Part shown: one piece after another, positions 23,516 to 34,600 of the stretch
Layout of the letters: every line of letters begins with the position of its first letter
How positions within the stretch are numbered: position 1 is the first letter of the stretch
Origin: Actinernus sp. WN-2022
Lineage: Eukaryota > Cnidaria > Anthozoa > Actiniaria > Actinernidae
Length of the DNA stretch: 64,000 bases
Direction of reading: 5' to 3'
Assembly (NCBI GenBank): GCA_030867875.1
Contig: JAOWCC010000577.1
Span: 85,603,740 to 85,667,739, forward strand
The notes under the pieces: generated by a model
Told to the model about the DNA's origin: nothing
The model's database searches: none
Seen by the model: only the letters and a program-made list of their open reading frames with translations
Program-made: the position numbers and the translations under genes

Positions 23516-23700
23516 GACCATTTCAGCTTGCCTGTTTGTTGCCCCCATTTTAGACCACGTGACAGCTCTCCAGAGGATTCAGTTATTAATTGGTACATTT
23601 CCTCAGTGTAGGGATACAGCAAAACAAAAACGGGTTTCTCAAGGGAAGGCACTTGGTCTGAAATGAGGCAACAAACAGGCAAGTTGAAAGGGTCTATATA
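23516..23700. mobile_element. Palindromic MITE, family with 36163-36324
   Basis: Ends GACCATTTCAGCTTGCCTG and the mirrored CAGGCAAGTTGAAAGGGTC enclose GTTTGTTGCCCCCATTTTAG-type arms. The copy at 36163-36324 has the same arms. Confidence 0.8.
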
Positions 23701-23726
23701 CTCTAACCTGAGTGACACTCGGGTTA

Positions 23727-23883
23727 ATAGACTATATCGCAACTCCGCCGTCGCAGTGCACTCTGGGATGGATATCTCAGTTGCCATTGTTAAATCCAAG
23801 ATGGCCGCCCAACAACAACAATGGAAAACTGAGATATCCATCCCAGAGTGCACTGCGACGGCGGAGTTGCGATATAGTCTATA
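23727..23883. mobile_element. Near-perfect palindrome, copy A
   Basis: The arm AATAGACTATATCGCAACTC continues through GTGCACTCTGGGATGGATAT and is mirrored exactly around a short centre containing AACAACAACAATGG. A second copy lies at 59668-59828. Confidence 0.9.
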
Positions 23884-24067
23884 TACTCCTACACTTGACG
23901 CCTTCCAGCAACCAAAATGGTTCAAATCGCGCGCGGGGCTACTTTTTCGTTTCCCCTTATTATTCTGTTATATTGCTATGTATCTAGTTTAGAACTAGTT
24001 TAGTTTATTTATTCCCAACCTTTAAACTCCAAGAGATTAGGTGAACTTGTATTGGTATGGAGAACAG

Positions 24068-24432
24068 GTGGTTCCTTCGTGTAGGCAACACATGAATTGC
24101 AATACCATAGAATAGGAGATATTGTAGTTGAGTCTACGAATAGCAGTTTCAGCGGTATTGACCCGAACGCCTCACTTCGATGTAATGAAGCGCCATTGAA
24201 ACCATCATTCTTACACGACACCAACACCCTCCTAAACAAGCACGACTAATTTAGAGACACAGTTTGAATAGCGCTTCATTACATTGAAGTGAGGCGTTCG
24301 GGTCAATACCGCTGAAACTGCTATTCGTAGACTCAACTACAATATCTCCTATTAACACAATACAAAACAATACAACGAAATACACAATACAATAGAACAC
24401 AATACAATTGTCTGCCTACATGAAGGGAGAAC
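24068..24432. mobile_element. Element with GGTGGTTCCTTCGTGTAGGC ends, host of a nested palindrome
   Basis: The ends GGTGGTTCCTTCGTGTAGGC and the mirrored TGCCTACATGAAGGGAGAAC match the copy at 37679-37837, which lacks the inner palindrome and has the same AATACAATAGAAC-rich core. Confidence 0.75.
24109..24352. mobile_element. Palindrome nested in the 24068-24432 element
   Basis: The arm GGAGATATTGTAGTTGAGTC continues through CGTTCGGGTCAATACC and its mirror, about 100 bases per arm. Confidence 0.8.
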
Positions 24433-24640
24433 CGGAAACATGTTTCCGGGTTTTTCCTCGTCTAGGTTTTTATTCCGGTTTATCTATCCGGCAATTCACT
24501 ATTTAGTTTACGTTCTTCCCATGTATCGCAGTTTAGCTGGCTTCTCTAGCTCATTTGCCAATTAAGAGATATACTTGCTGGTCGGCTACTTCCCTACATT
24601 GTTTCTTCATTGCCTTATAGACTAAATGTTTTCTATTCGG

Positions 24641-24882
24641 CTGAATTTCTAGCGGGACCTAAAACAACCGTAGCGGCTGATCAAAGTCAGGACCATATAG
24701 ATCGAATTGGAATTTAGCGTGTTGGTTTTGGAGGAGGGAGGAAAACCGGAAAACCCAGAGAAAATCCCTCGGAGCAAGGGCGAGATACCAAAAACTGAAC
24801 TCATATATGGCGCCGCGTCCGGGAATCGAACCTGGGCCACAGAGGTGAGAGGCGAAACGCTTAATTAACCAATGCGCCACAT
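24641..24882 (-). mobile_element. tRNA-derived SINE, full length
   Basis: On the minus strand the head reads GTGGCGCATTGGTTAATTAA with an A-box-like segment. It is followed by CCAGGTTCGATTCCCGG, a good B box of the RNA polymerase III promoter. The body includes TATCTCGCCCTTGCTCCGAG and the tail region AAATTCCAATTCGATCT. Related copies are at 30236, 47278, 48374 and 60682. Confidence 0.85.
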
Positions 24883-24959
24883 TCTATAAGTGGTTACGTT
24901 TGTTTTTATTATCATTATCATAATATTGCTTTGTACATGTTACATCATTGTCAATTATT

Positions 24960-25037
24960 AGTTACCTGTAAAATAGAATTGACAACGATGTAATATTGAC
25001 AACGACGTAATATTGTCAATTCTATTTTACAGGTAAC
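24960..25037. repeat. Perfect hairpin, 25-base arms
   Basis: The arm GTTACCTGTAAAATAGAATT plus GACAA is mirrored exactly at 25013-25037. The loop itself contains related ATTGACAACGA repeats. Confidence 0.8.
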
Positions 25038-25556
25038 TTATAATGTAGTGTCTTTGGGTTAACATTCTATAACGCCAAACCCGTTCACACGCATGGCCAG
25101 GAAACTGAATCCATCAAGTCTTTATCAAAAGTGTTGTCGCATTTTACCTTAAGTAATCTATTCATACTGGACATCCGCTTAGCTTATGTGATCTGGAAGC
25201 TTACCCTCCGTTATCATCATACTGTAGAGGAAAGTACTATTCCCGAGGGGGGGGGGGGGGGGGGGGGGAGTGGGGGCACTGGTAGATAAATGGCCATGGG
25301 AACAAGAACCGGTTTAAATGCTCCAAAATCCGGATTTCCAGGTTATTGTGAAAACAACTCCGGATTTTTTCCTGTTTGATTGAGTGCCCATCCCCCCCTC
25401 CCATAAACATATGTATGTTCCACACGAGCTGGCTTGAACCAGCGACACGGTTATAGTGTATATCTATCTTAAGAAACTGCAATATCTGTAAAAAAAAACT
25501 CTTTGAAAAAGTCCTTTGGACTTTGTAAAAACTATTATTGGAAGTCATAACATCAT

Positions 25557-25659
25557 TTAAATATCTCTGTGCTTGCTGCCCTTGAATTTCTTGAGCAGCC
25601 TGGAAGACCGTGCTTTGTAGTTTTTCTTTAGGCCTGCGACTCGCTTGTTGAGTTTCAAG
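25557..25659 (-). CDS. Coiled-coil protein gene, terminal exon
   Basis: After acceptor TTTCCCAG the frame reads LKLNKRVAGLKKNYKARSS then RLLKKFKGSKHRDI and stop at 25559-25557. The single leading base completes the codon split by the previous exon (AG plus C, serine). The tail has about 14 lysines and arginines in 34 residues. No clear AATAAA was seen close downstream. Confidence 0.75.
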
Positions 25660-28600
25660 CTGGGAAAAAGAGAAGGTATTTATTATTAATGACTCTGCCT
25701 ATTAAAGCTAGGTATTTTTTAATCATTAATATCGATTCTACAACAAGTAAATAGGTGAACAGTAAAATACCTCTTGATTTGAATGTTGCGCGGTCTGCTA
25801 ATTATGTGATGCTATAGGAGGCCTGATTTATTATTCAAAATCGTGCTGGCATGCAGAGATACATAAATAACCTTTTATACACATCCATAAGGGAGTAGGG
25901 AGGTCCTGAATGTTTTTATTTGGGACGGGCGGGGGTGGGGTGGGGTGGATTGGGGGGGGATGATGAATTCAATCCATATGGGATATTTTCATTGATGACT
26001 GCTGTAAATCTCTCTTCTGGGACTGGGCAGAGGGGAGCAACTCCCCCCTCCTTATGCCACTGCACATCCTTGTTATATTTGGCATTATATCAGTAATCCA
26101 AATATTTTGTATCAATTAGAAATAGTTTCATTTACAAGGAGAAAGAAATGACCTTTTGTTGGCCTTCTGTGACATTACATAATTCGTAAACGCAACATTC
26201 AAATCAAAAAGTATTTTACTATTCACCTATTCACTTCATGTAGAATCGATATTAAAATTGGTTTCATAGACACTTTAAAGTACTGAATAACTAAAAATAC
26301 CTAGCTTTTATAGGCAGAGTCATTACTCGATATTAATGAGGAAAAAATGGGCGTCTATAGGCAACTAGGATTAATACTCTTTTGTATATAATCTGTTGTA
26401 AATTCGTTGTTGTTACTATTAGTGTTTCTATTATCCTGTTGGCTGCAGTGTATTTCGTACTCATACCCCTGGATTCTGATGAATACAAGTCACCGTTTCA
26501 AGTACTTATAAGATCTAACCAGAAATCGTTGATTTAGGTGCAGTACAGTGTGTTTAAAATCTTGTTCAACCATTTTGGTATTTATTGCTTTATAATGCAT
26601 TACAAATCCTCGAAATGTCGTCATTTAAGGAATATTATGCTAATGATTGAACATGAATTGAGTAATCACATTGAATTCGTTTATTTTGTTGTTGTTTTTC
26701 ATGTTTTTCATGCATTTATTCCTTGCAATCTTATTGAAATACATTTTAAAGGGAAGACTCTGGCTGTTGGAACAAATTGCCGTTAATGAAATTGTCAATA
26801 TTAAGTTGAAAAAATTGGAAAATATATTTTAGTGTTTGACAGTACGCCATAAAACGTCATCAGATCCTAGATGGTGGCACCGCGCAAAAAATGGATTTTT
26901 TTTTCTTCAAAAACTAAAACATATGTTCCAATTTTTTCAACATATTTTCAACTTAGACCATATTGCCAACAATTTAACGGCAACTTGTTCCAACAGCCAG
27001 GATTTCCTTTATTAAGTGGAGCTGAGATAAAAACAGAGCAACTGAAGGATCCGACTTAAAGTGCATATAAGCCCTGGCCAGTTATGCTTTTTTTTGACAG
27101 CTTAGACCTTAAAAGGTAGGGTGGGGGGAAATCCGATTTTTTTAAATAAAAATGTTTTCATTATTCTTTTAGCGACTAAACCTCCAAATGTAGAATAATT
27201 TCCGCGCACGTTCGGGGACTGGGATGAGAATAAAACGTGACGTCTCAACAGAACTCGTCTCTTCGCGGGTATAAAGGGTTGGCTAATTTGCAAAATAATT
27301 GAATAGATAACCAAGAAAGATGATAATATCGCGCTAAACGTTTCGGAGAGCTTTATTCGGCAAGCCTGTAATGCAATGGCGCATCGGGCGTGTTCTGTTG
27401 ATGACGTCAAAACTAGACCCAGTGCCAATTGTGTGCTCTCGTGCGCTTGATTTTCGTCCACAGGCAACCCAAGACACGTACGGCCAATAAACCATAACAA
27501 ATAAATCAAACAAACTTTTTATTCCGGAATCCTTTGTCTATGGCCTCTAGTCTCTTCGTAAGAAATATAATTAGCCAGGGCTTATATGCACTTTACATGG
27601 CGTCAATCAAATTTGATTCCTTAAGTAATGATTCAGCTAAGAACTGTAGCAAAAGACAATAGGCTGCGACAACGAGCATATCCCCACATACGATTTTGCT
27701 TGAATATGCCTGAAGTGCTGTACGAGATGTCTACAATCCAAACTACACCCAGAAAATAAAGTATTTTTTATGCCATGGCCGGTTCTTTTTACTGTGAAAA
27801 CTAAAAGAAGCCACCATCCAGCTAATCGGAAAGGGAGATTTGATAACTATCCCCACTCACGATGTTAGTTTGATCAAACTTCAAAACGTATCGAATGAAA
27901 ATGTACTATTTCGATTAATGAAATTACCGATGCCGTTCATGCTATCGTTCTTAACAAGCACGTTGCATGGCACTACCCAACACACGCTATGACGTAGCTA
28001 GCGTCTAATACGCATCTTATTACACGTAGAGCGGCAACCATGTACAGCTGTTTCGTCCTTGTTAGGACTCATCAGCATGGCATAGCCCCCAAGACCGTCA
28101 GCCTCACTAAAGATCATAGGCCTCAGAATCTGGTTACTCTAACGGCGAGCTCAATGCTGCTTTAAACCCCAGCCACCACGCTAACACGTATGGGAGCATA
28201 TCGTTCTTAGCCGAAGCATTACTTAATTTATTAATAAACGAAAATTAGAGCAGTTAATTATTTTTCCTGTCGGTCATTTTGTTTTCCATTTCCACCTTAA
28301 ATCAATGATAACTGGCTAAAAAAACAAAGCCATCTTGGATTCAAAGCGAGGCAATCCTTTGTTTTTGCCAGGTGAGCCTCATTTTGACTATCCCTCACTA
28401 CGAGGCTGACCTGGAAAAAACAAAGGATTGCCTCGCTTTGAATCAAAGATGGCCACCAGGTGAAAAGAGTGAATTATTATCCTTTGTTTCAACTGCATTC
28501 GGCGCATGAGTGGAGCGGTGTCTCAAACGAGTCTAATGATGGATCAATGTAGGGGCGTAATTCACATACGTATAGCTTCCGTGAAGCAGTTCTTCTTCCC

Positions 28601-31600
28601 CCTCCTACTTCAACCAACAGCATCTTACCTTTCTGCCTTTTGTTCCTTGGTTAATATCTCGTCGTCTCCCTTGGCGACAATCTCGTCACCCGAGTCAGTG
28701 TCCCTGGTCACTGCGTTAGTGAATTTTTCAGGGGATTCCTCGATGGGTGACAGGTTTCTCACAAAGTTTACCAGTAAACTTTTATTCCTCTGATTAAATA
28801 TAATAACAGCGTGTGTAAATTAATTCATGGAGCATATGCAGTGGAGGGAGCTTTAGAGTGTCTTAGAAGCATCTATTTTGTTCCATTCTTGTTAAACAAG
28901 GAAGAATATCCCATTTTTGTGTTCAGCCCTGCTAACCTACAATATCGTATGTCAGGAGGCCATAACTAGGAGACTCCATCTCCCATACTAGGCCTATGTC
29001 AGAACGTTGTCACAAGTTAGGTTATTTTTAGAACGGTTTCCCGCTATTCTTGGGTTGCAATCATTCCTAAGGGAATAAAATCACAAAAGAGTAGCAGCCA
29101 TGTTGTTGGTATAACAAAAGTAGCTAATGAGACATATTTTGTTCCGCCACTGGTGCAACTCGCCAACAGTCCAGTTTCGTATTCGAAAATTACCGCTGAA
29201 TGCGAAGACTACAGACGCATGTACGCAGGGTTAGCCTCATTCTGAAGTTAAACATTCATAAATTCCAGCGAGAAGGTGGGCTATTCACAACTCTGCGTAT
29301 TGTTGTGGTTTCACATTTTGCACCTTCTCGTTGGTATTTAAGAATGTTTAACTTCAGAATGAGGCTAACCCTGCGTACATGCGTCTGTAGTTATTGCATT
29401 CAGCGGTAATTTTCGAATACGAAACTGGACTATTGGCGTGAAGTATAATCTAAAAATAACCTAACTTGTGAAAACGCCGTGACCGTATCTATAAAGGCTT
29501 AAAATAGAATGGACTAATGAACTGGTGCGCAATTTGCGCTTCTTCTCCTCAGCGCTCTCAATTCTGTGTCTTATCGTCCCTATTTTAAAAAAGAACCTGC
29601 ATTATAGAAGTGAATGCTCCTCCCCTTTTCTCTCCCTTTGGGATTCAAATTCAGAACAGTAAAGAAAGTAAGCAGGCCTTTAGTTTTCTCCTGTTAGAAT
29701 ACTATATTGCTGACGCTCAAAATTAAAATAAGCCAAAGTAAGTAAACCGCAGGAAGCTAGTTGCTTAGTTATGCCTGTCAATATAGTTTTAGAAGCGTTT
29801 ACAAACTCTTTAGTGTTATTTTATACAGCATTCGAGTGTTTTGATTTGAATTTCGCGTGATAACAAAAGTCAGAGATCACTCAAGCGGAGTATCACAAGT
29901 ATATGCAGATGTTCACCCGAGAAAGGCTGAGTGACCACTGAAGGTGTGAGCGTACCTGACAGAGACCTTTTTATAGTGCCGGTCCTTGATTAAAATAGGG
30001 GCGATAAGGCAAAGAAGTAAGGAAGCGGAAATCACACACCAGTTCATTTGTCCATTCTATTTGAGCGGGAAACAAAAGCGAGGAACTTTTAGAGAACTTG
30101 CACAAAGTTTGGGCACTTTATGGTCGTAATATTGATTTTAATAATATACTCAACAAAATATCTGGATTCTGATTGGTCAATCACGAGTGCATAAAACGGT
30201 TACAGGGTGCACAGTTACACGCTCTTAGCAAGCTGGGGAGGGAGCCTCTGTGGCCCAGGTTCGATTCCCGGACGCGGCGCCACATGTGAGTTGAGTTTAA
30301 ATTTGTTGGTATCTCGCCCTTGCTGCGAGAGTTTTCTCCGAGTTCTCTGGTTTTCCTCCCTCTGCAAAAACCAACACGCTAAATTCCAATTCGATCTGTG
30401 GATTAGCCGGGACCTGGCTTTGTTCAGCCCCCATGATTGTTTCAGGTCTCGTTAGAAATTCAGGGTTTTAAATGCTAGTCGTGACCTGGTCTCTCTTTCG
30501 ACCGCTCCGTAAACTGGAAGGTCGCGGGAAAGAGAATCCAGTAGTTATTCCATGCGCATGCTCACAACTGTCCAATCAGGAATAAGGTTCGGGGAGTTTA
30601 CCGAATACATTTTTGTTTCAGACTGGAAACTAATTTTCTCAAAACTATTGGGCAAAAATAAAGCGAGAGTAATGCTAAAACATTGCATTCGAGAATTGCA
30701 CAGAAAACGTATAACTGGACCCCATCGCAGACATAGAAGGTCAAAAACCCGACCGCACCAGAGGCATTTTATATGGGAGTGCCCCTTTCCTCACCCCCAC
30801 GGGCGTTATCATCACTACAAGGTACACAGTACTCACTTTCTTGGGCTTGACTCTTGTTTTCCGATGATCGTTCACGAGTGTCGTGAATGAATCCTTCTCC
30901 TTGATTGGCTCCACCTGTAGCGTGTCATCGCTGGGATTGTCATGTTTGAGATTCGCTATCTCACCATCTAGATCTCCACCATTACCACCAGCACTGGCCT
31001 GTACTGGCGCTCCATCTACTAGCCTGATATGTGACGACCTACTTCGCATGGCGTCCCTTCCTTTCGGTCTGACATCCTTCACAACGTATACCATAGTTTC
31101 ATGTGGCTTCAACCTAATATCCCACATGTCCATGTCATCACTTTGGTAAACGTACATCTTTCTCTGGTGCCTGCTGTTGATCTTACTAAGCTCGTATTCT
31201 CCTTGACACGGTTGGATTTGGTTTCTCTCCCCTGTGACATTTTCAAAGAAACCTTCTTCGTTATTTGAGCATCCCTCTCTCAATTTTGTATCCTTGATGG
31301 CTGCTGACCCAAACTTTGCTCTGAGTCTATAGTTTTCTTTGATTAGTTTTGCTCGTTCATTTTTCATGTCTTCTAAAACGGCATCTTGTCTTTTCATGCA
31401 TTTCTCAATCTCCTTTGTCTGTTGGCAAGAGCGCTTGCACTGTGCAATCCACTTCTCCTCCTCCCTCTCACTGTTCTCCACCGATGCCAACTGATCTGCT
31501 AGCAGCCTGTTATATCTTTCCATGAAGACGTCCATGGCCTTGCTCAGGTCATCTATGACCTCGTCTTTAGTTTGTACACGCTCCTCCATTTCTCGTAGTT

Positions 31601-34600
31601 GCTTGGCGTCTTGTAGGCTCTCCAGACGAAGCCCCTGCATTTTGTTGAGCTCTTCAAGCTTCTCTATCTCAAGCTTCGTGTTTTTCTCTTTCAAGATGTC
31701 GACAATTTTCATGAATTCATTAAGCTGCAGATTCCGCTCGGCAATCGCCATCTCAAGAACATGGATTCTCTGCACTGCTTCGGGTAGGGTTTCAGGCTGT
31801 GTAATGTCTATTGGTGGGTCCTGAACAATGTCCATGTCGTTTATCTTATCTGTGTCTACGTAAGAATCAGGCTGTATTTGTATCTCGTCATACACGAATA
31901 CGTCCTCTGGAAGAACTGGCACGGTGATAGTCTCGGGTACTGGATAAACTTGAACCAGGTCTTCTCTGCTCGCTTCACTTTCAAGACTCTCATTAACAGA
32001 TACCTCTTTATTCTGGCGTTTTAGGTCATTTCTGGCTATCTCTCTCGTAGGCACAGTTTCGGCTTCATTTTCCAAAACCTGTTTTTTCAAGTCTTCAATT
32101 TGCTTGAGGAGCTCTGCATTATGGCATTCCAGATGCAGCCTTTTTGTCGATGATTCTTGCATCTCTGCCTCAAAGCAAGCCACGTTAAGAGACAGACTGT
32201 TCTTTTCCTTCCAGAGGACACTGTATTCATCAAGCAGCTCACTGGACCGGGTATCTCTTCTTTGTATGTCGCTCCTAAGATTGGTCAGCTCCCTGACTTT
32301 GCAATTCCACTCAAGCCTAGCTTTTTCTAATTCTTTTTGGAAGGTCTGTGCGCGAGACTCTAATTTCTCGTTTTCGCTGTTGACAGCGTTGATCAAGGAC
32401 TCTAATGATGCGAACTTGCATTGTTCTTCAGCAAGGGAACATTCTAGTTCGTGAACGGCGTTATGCAGCACATCAATATCTTCGTTCCGTTCTTCCAGTC
32501 GTTGTGCACCAGCCTTCTTCGTCGACTGGGCATCCTGTTGTGATGTAGTCACGACGTCACACGTATCTGCTTTAATGGTTTTGACGACATCATCGATTTC
32601 TCGAATTATGTTAGTCATCGAGACCCCCAGTTCTTTGACGTATGCAACTGGATTTCTTTTGGGAATTCCAGTTGGACTTGAGTCGAACGGATTCACCACA
32701 TTCCCACCGTCCTTACTGGATCCTTCATCGCATGTGTCATTTCTGACTCGAAATAACTCACTGTAGATCTTTTCAAATTCTTTCATCATCAGTTGTACAG
32801 TCGGTGTCACGGCTTCACGTTTCAATCCCGTCGCCTTTACAGTTGAAACAAATTTTCTGTTTCTCTCTACTGGGCATTCACCCAGTTTCATGTCAAGGTT
32901 GGGTTTATTGGGAAGCATTTGCCTCCACTTTCTGAATCCAGGATTTTCCTTCTTGAATTTTGTTGAAAACTTGCCAAATAGGCTTGGGCTTTCATCGACG
33001 TGGGTCAATTCACCGCTGTCGGTGGGTTTCATGTCAACTTTGCCAATGTCCATGACTAGGCGCACGGGTTTCCCTCGTTGTTGGTATATGGACATCTTTG
33101 GCTGGATTGGTGGCGTGTCGCCCAAGGCCTCCCTTACCTCTTTGTTGGAAATGGACTCACGAGATCCATTTTTGTCATGTACGACTTGACTTCTTGGTCT
33201 TTTCTCGCTTGCGTCCTTTTCTGGGATGTCCATGATGCCCGTGGCATCTTCTGAAGTGACTGCCTTCTCCTCGATGACATCTGGAGCATCTTTGGAAGCC
33301 GGCACTGTTGTGATGCCATCATCATGCTGATGATTAATATCCATTTTTGTTCCAGTAGTTGTGACAGCAGAGTCGTCTGCTTTCCTTCTTGTGATGTCAT
33401 CTGAGGTGGCGCATCTGAGGTGTACGATTTCACTTCTTGGTCGTTCCTCACTTGTGTCCCTTTGTGGGATGTCCATGATGCCCGTGACATCTTCTGAGGT
33501 GACTGCCTTCTCCTCGATTACATCTGGAGCATCTGTGGAAGCCGGCACTGTTGTAATGCCATCACCATGTTGATGATTAATGTCCATTTTTGCTCCAGTA
33601 GTTGTAGCAGATTCGTCTGCCTTCCTTCTTGTGATATCATCTGAGGTGGCGCATCTGAGGTGTACGATTTGACTTCTTGGTCTTTCCTCACTTGCGTCCT
33701 TTTCTGGGATGTCCATGATGATTGTGGCATCTTCTGAGGTGACTGTCATCTCTTCAATGACAGCTGGAGCATCTTTGGAAGCCAGCACTGTTGTGATGAC
33801 ATCATCATGCTGATAATTAATATCCATTTTTGCTCCAGTAGTTGTGATAGAAGATTCGTCTGCCTTCCTTCTTGTGATGTCATCTGAGGTGGCGCATTCA
33901 ACATCATTGGTTTCACACTGGTTGTCGTCCAGAACTGTTGATGTATGCTTCACTGTCTTTACCCTGGGAAGAGCAGCCAGTATGATAGTAACTAAGAAAA
34001 CTAAAACTCAAATGCAAAAGACATACTGGAATGGTCTTGGAAATAATTAATCACAGCTACAAGCTCATGGTCTTTCCCTGCTAGCAGAGCCGTGTTCCTT
34101 TTCCTCCCTTTCTTTTGCAATCACTTCGCGAACTGGCGGGAAAAAGAAACTTATGTCCCCACTGTATATTTTTATAATTTATTCGTCCATGGTCATAGGT
34201 TCCTTTCCCCCGCCGGTTTTTTTAAAGGTTTTTTTTACCTTGGTGATGACTTCAAGTTGCCAACAGGGACTGGAATATTGCTACCAGCAGACAAGACGGT
34301 GAAGGATTTACATTCTCTTCTATGAAGATAACAACATGAGGATATGATCAGGTGTTTGCAATCGGTGAAAAAAACAGTTACAGCTTTCACTTTATAACAA
34401 ACAAATTGTAATATTGCTAGTGCATGCAATACTAGTTTGTTGAGTCGCTTCTTTTACAATGCCAGTAGCTTGAGAGGCGCTGCTTTATTTTAGAATGCGC
34501 TGGTAAGGTGAGATCCACACCGCGGCAAAAATGTCACGCGCCTGCACTTTTGTTGAGCTCAGCACGCGCATCCAGCCAGTTTACCGCCCAAACTGAAAGG

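Noticed and set aside
24641..24882. tRNA gene
   Set aside because: A and B boxes are present but the sequence continues into a SINE body and cannot fold as a full cloverleaf tRNA; other copies share the body.
30741..30836. C-terminal 31 residues of the giant open frame
   Set aside because: They lie beyond a strong GTGAGT donor and the next exon fits in phase, so they are intron read-through.
31522..33573. Several plus-strand frames of 60-116 residues
   Set aside because: All are antisense shadows of the 3.1-kb coding exon.
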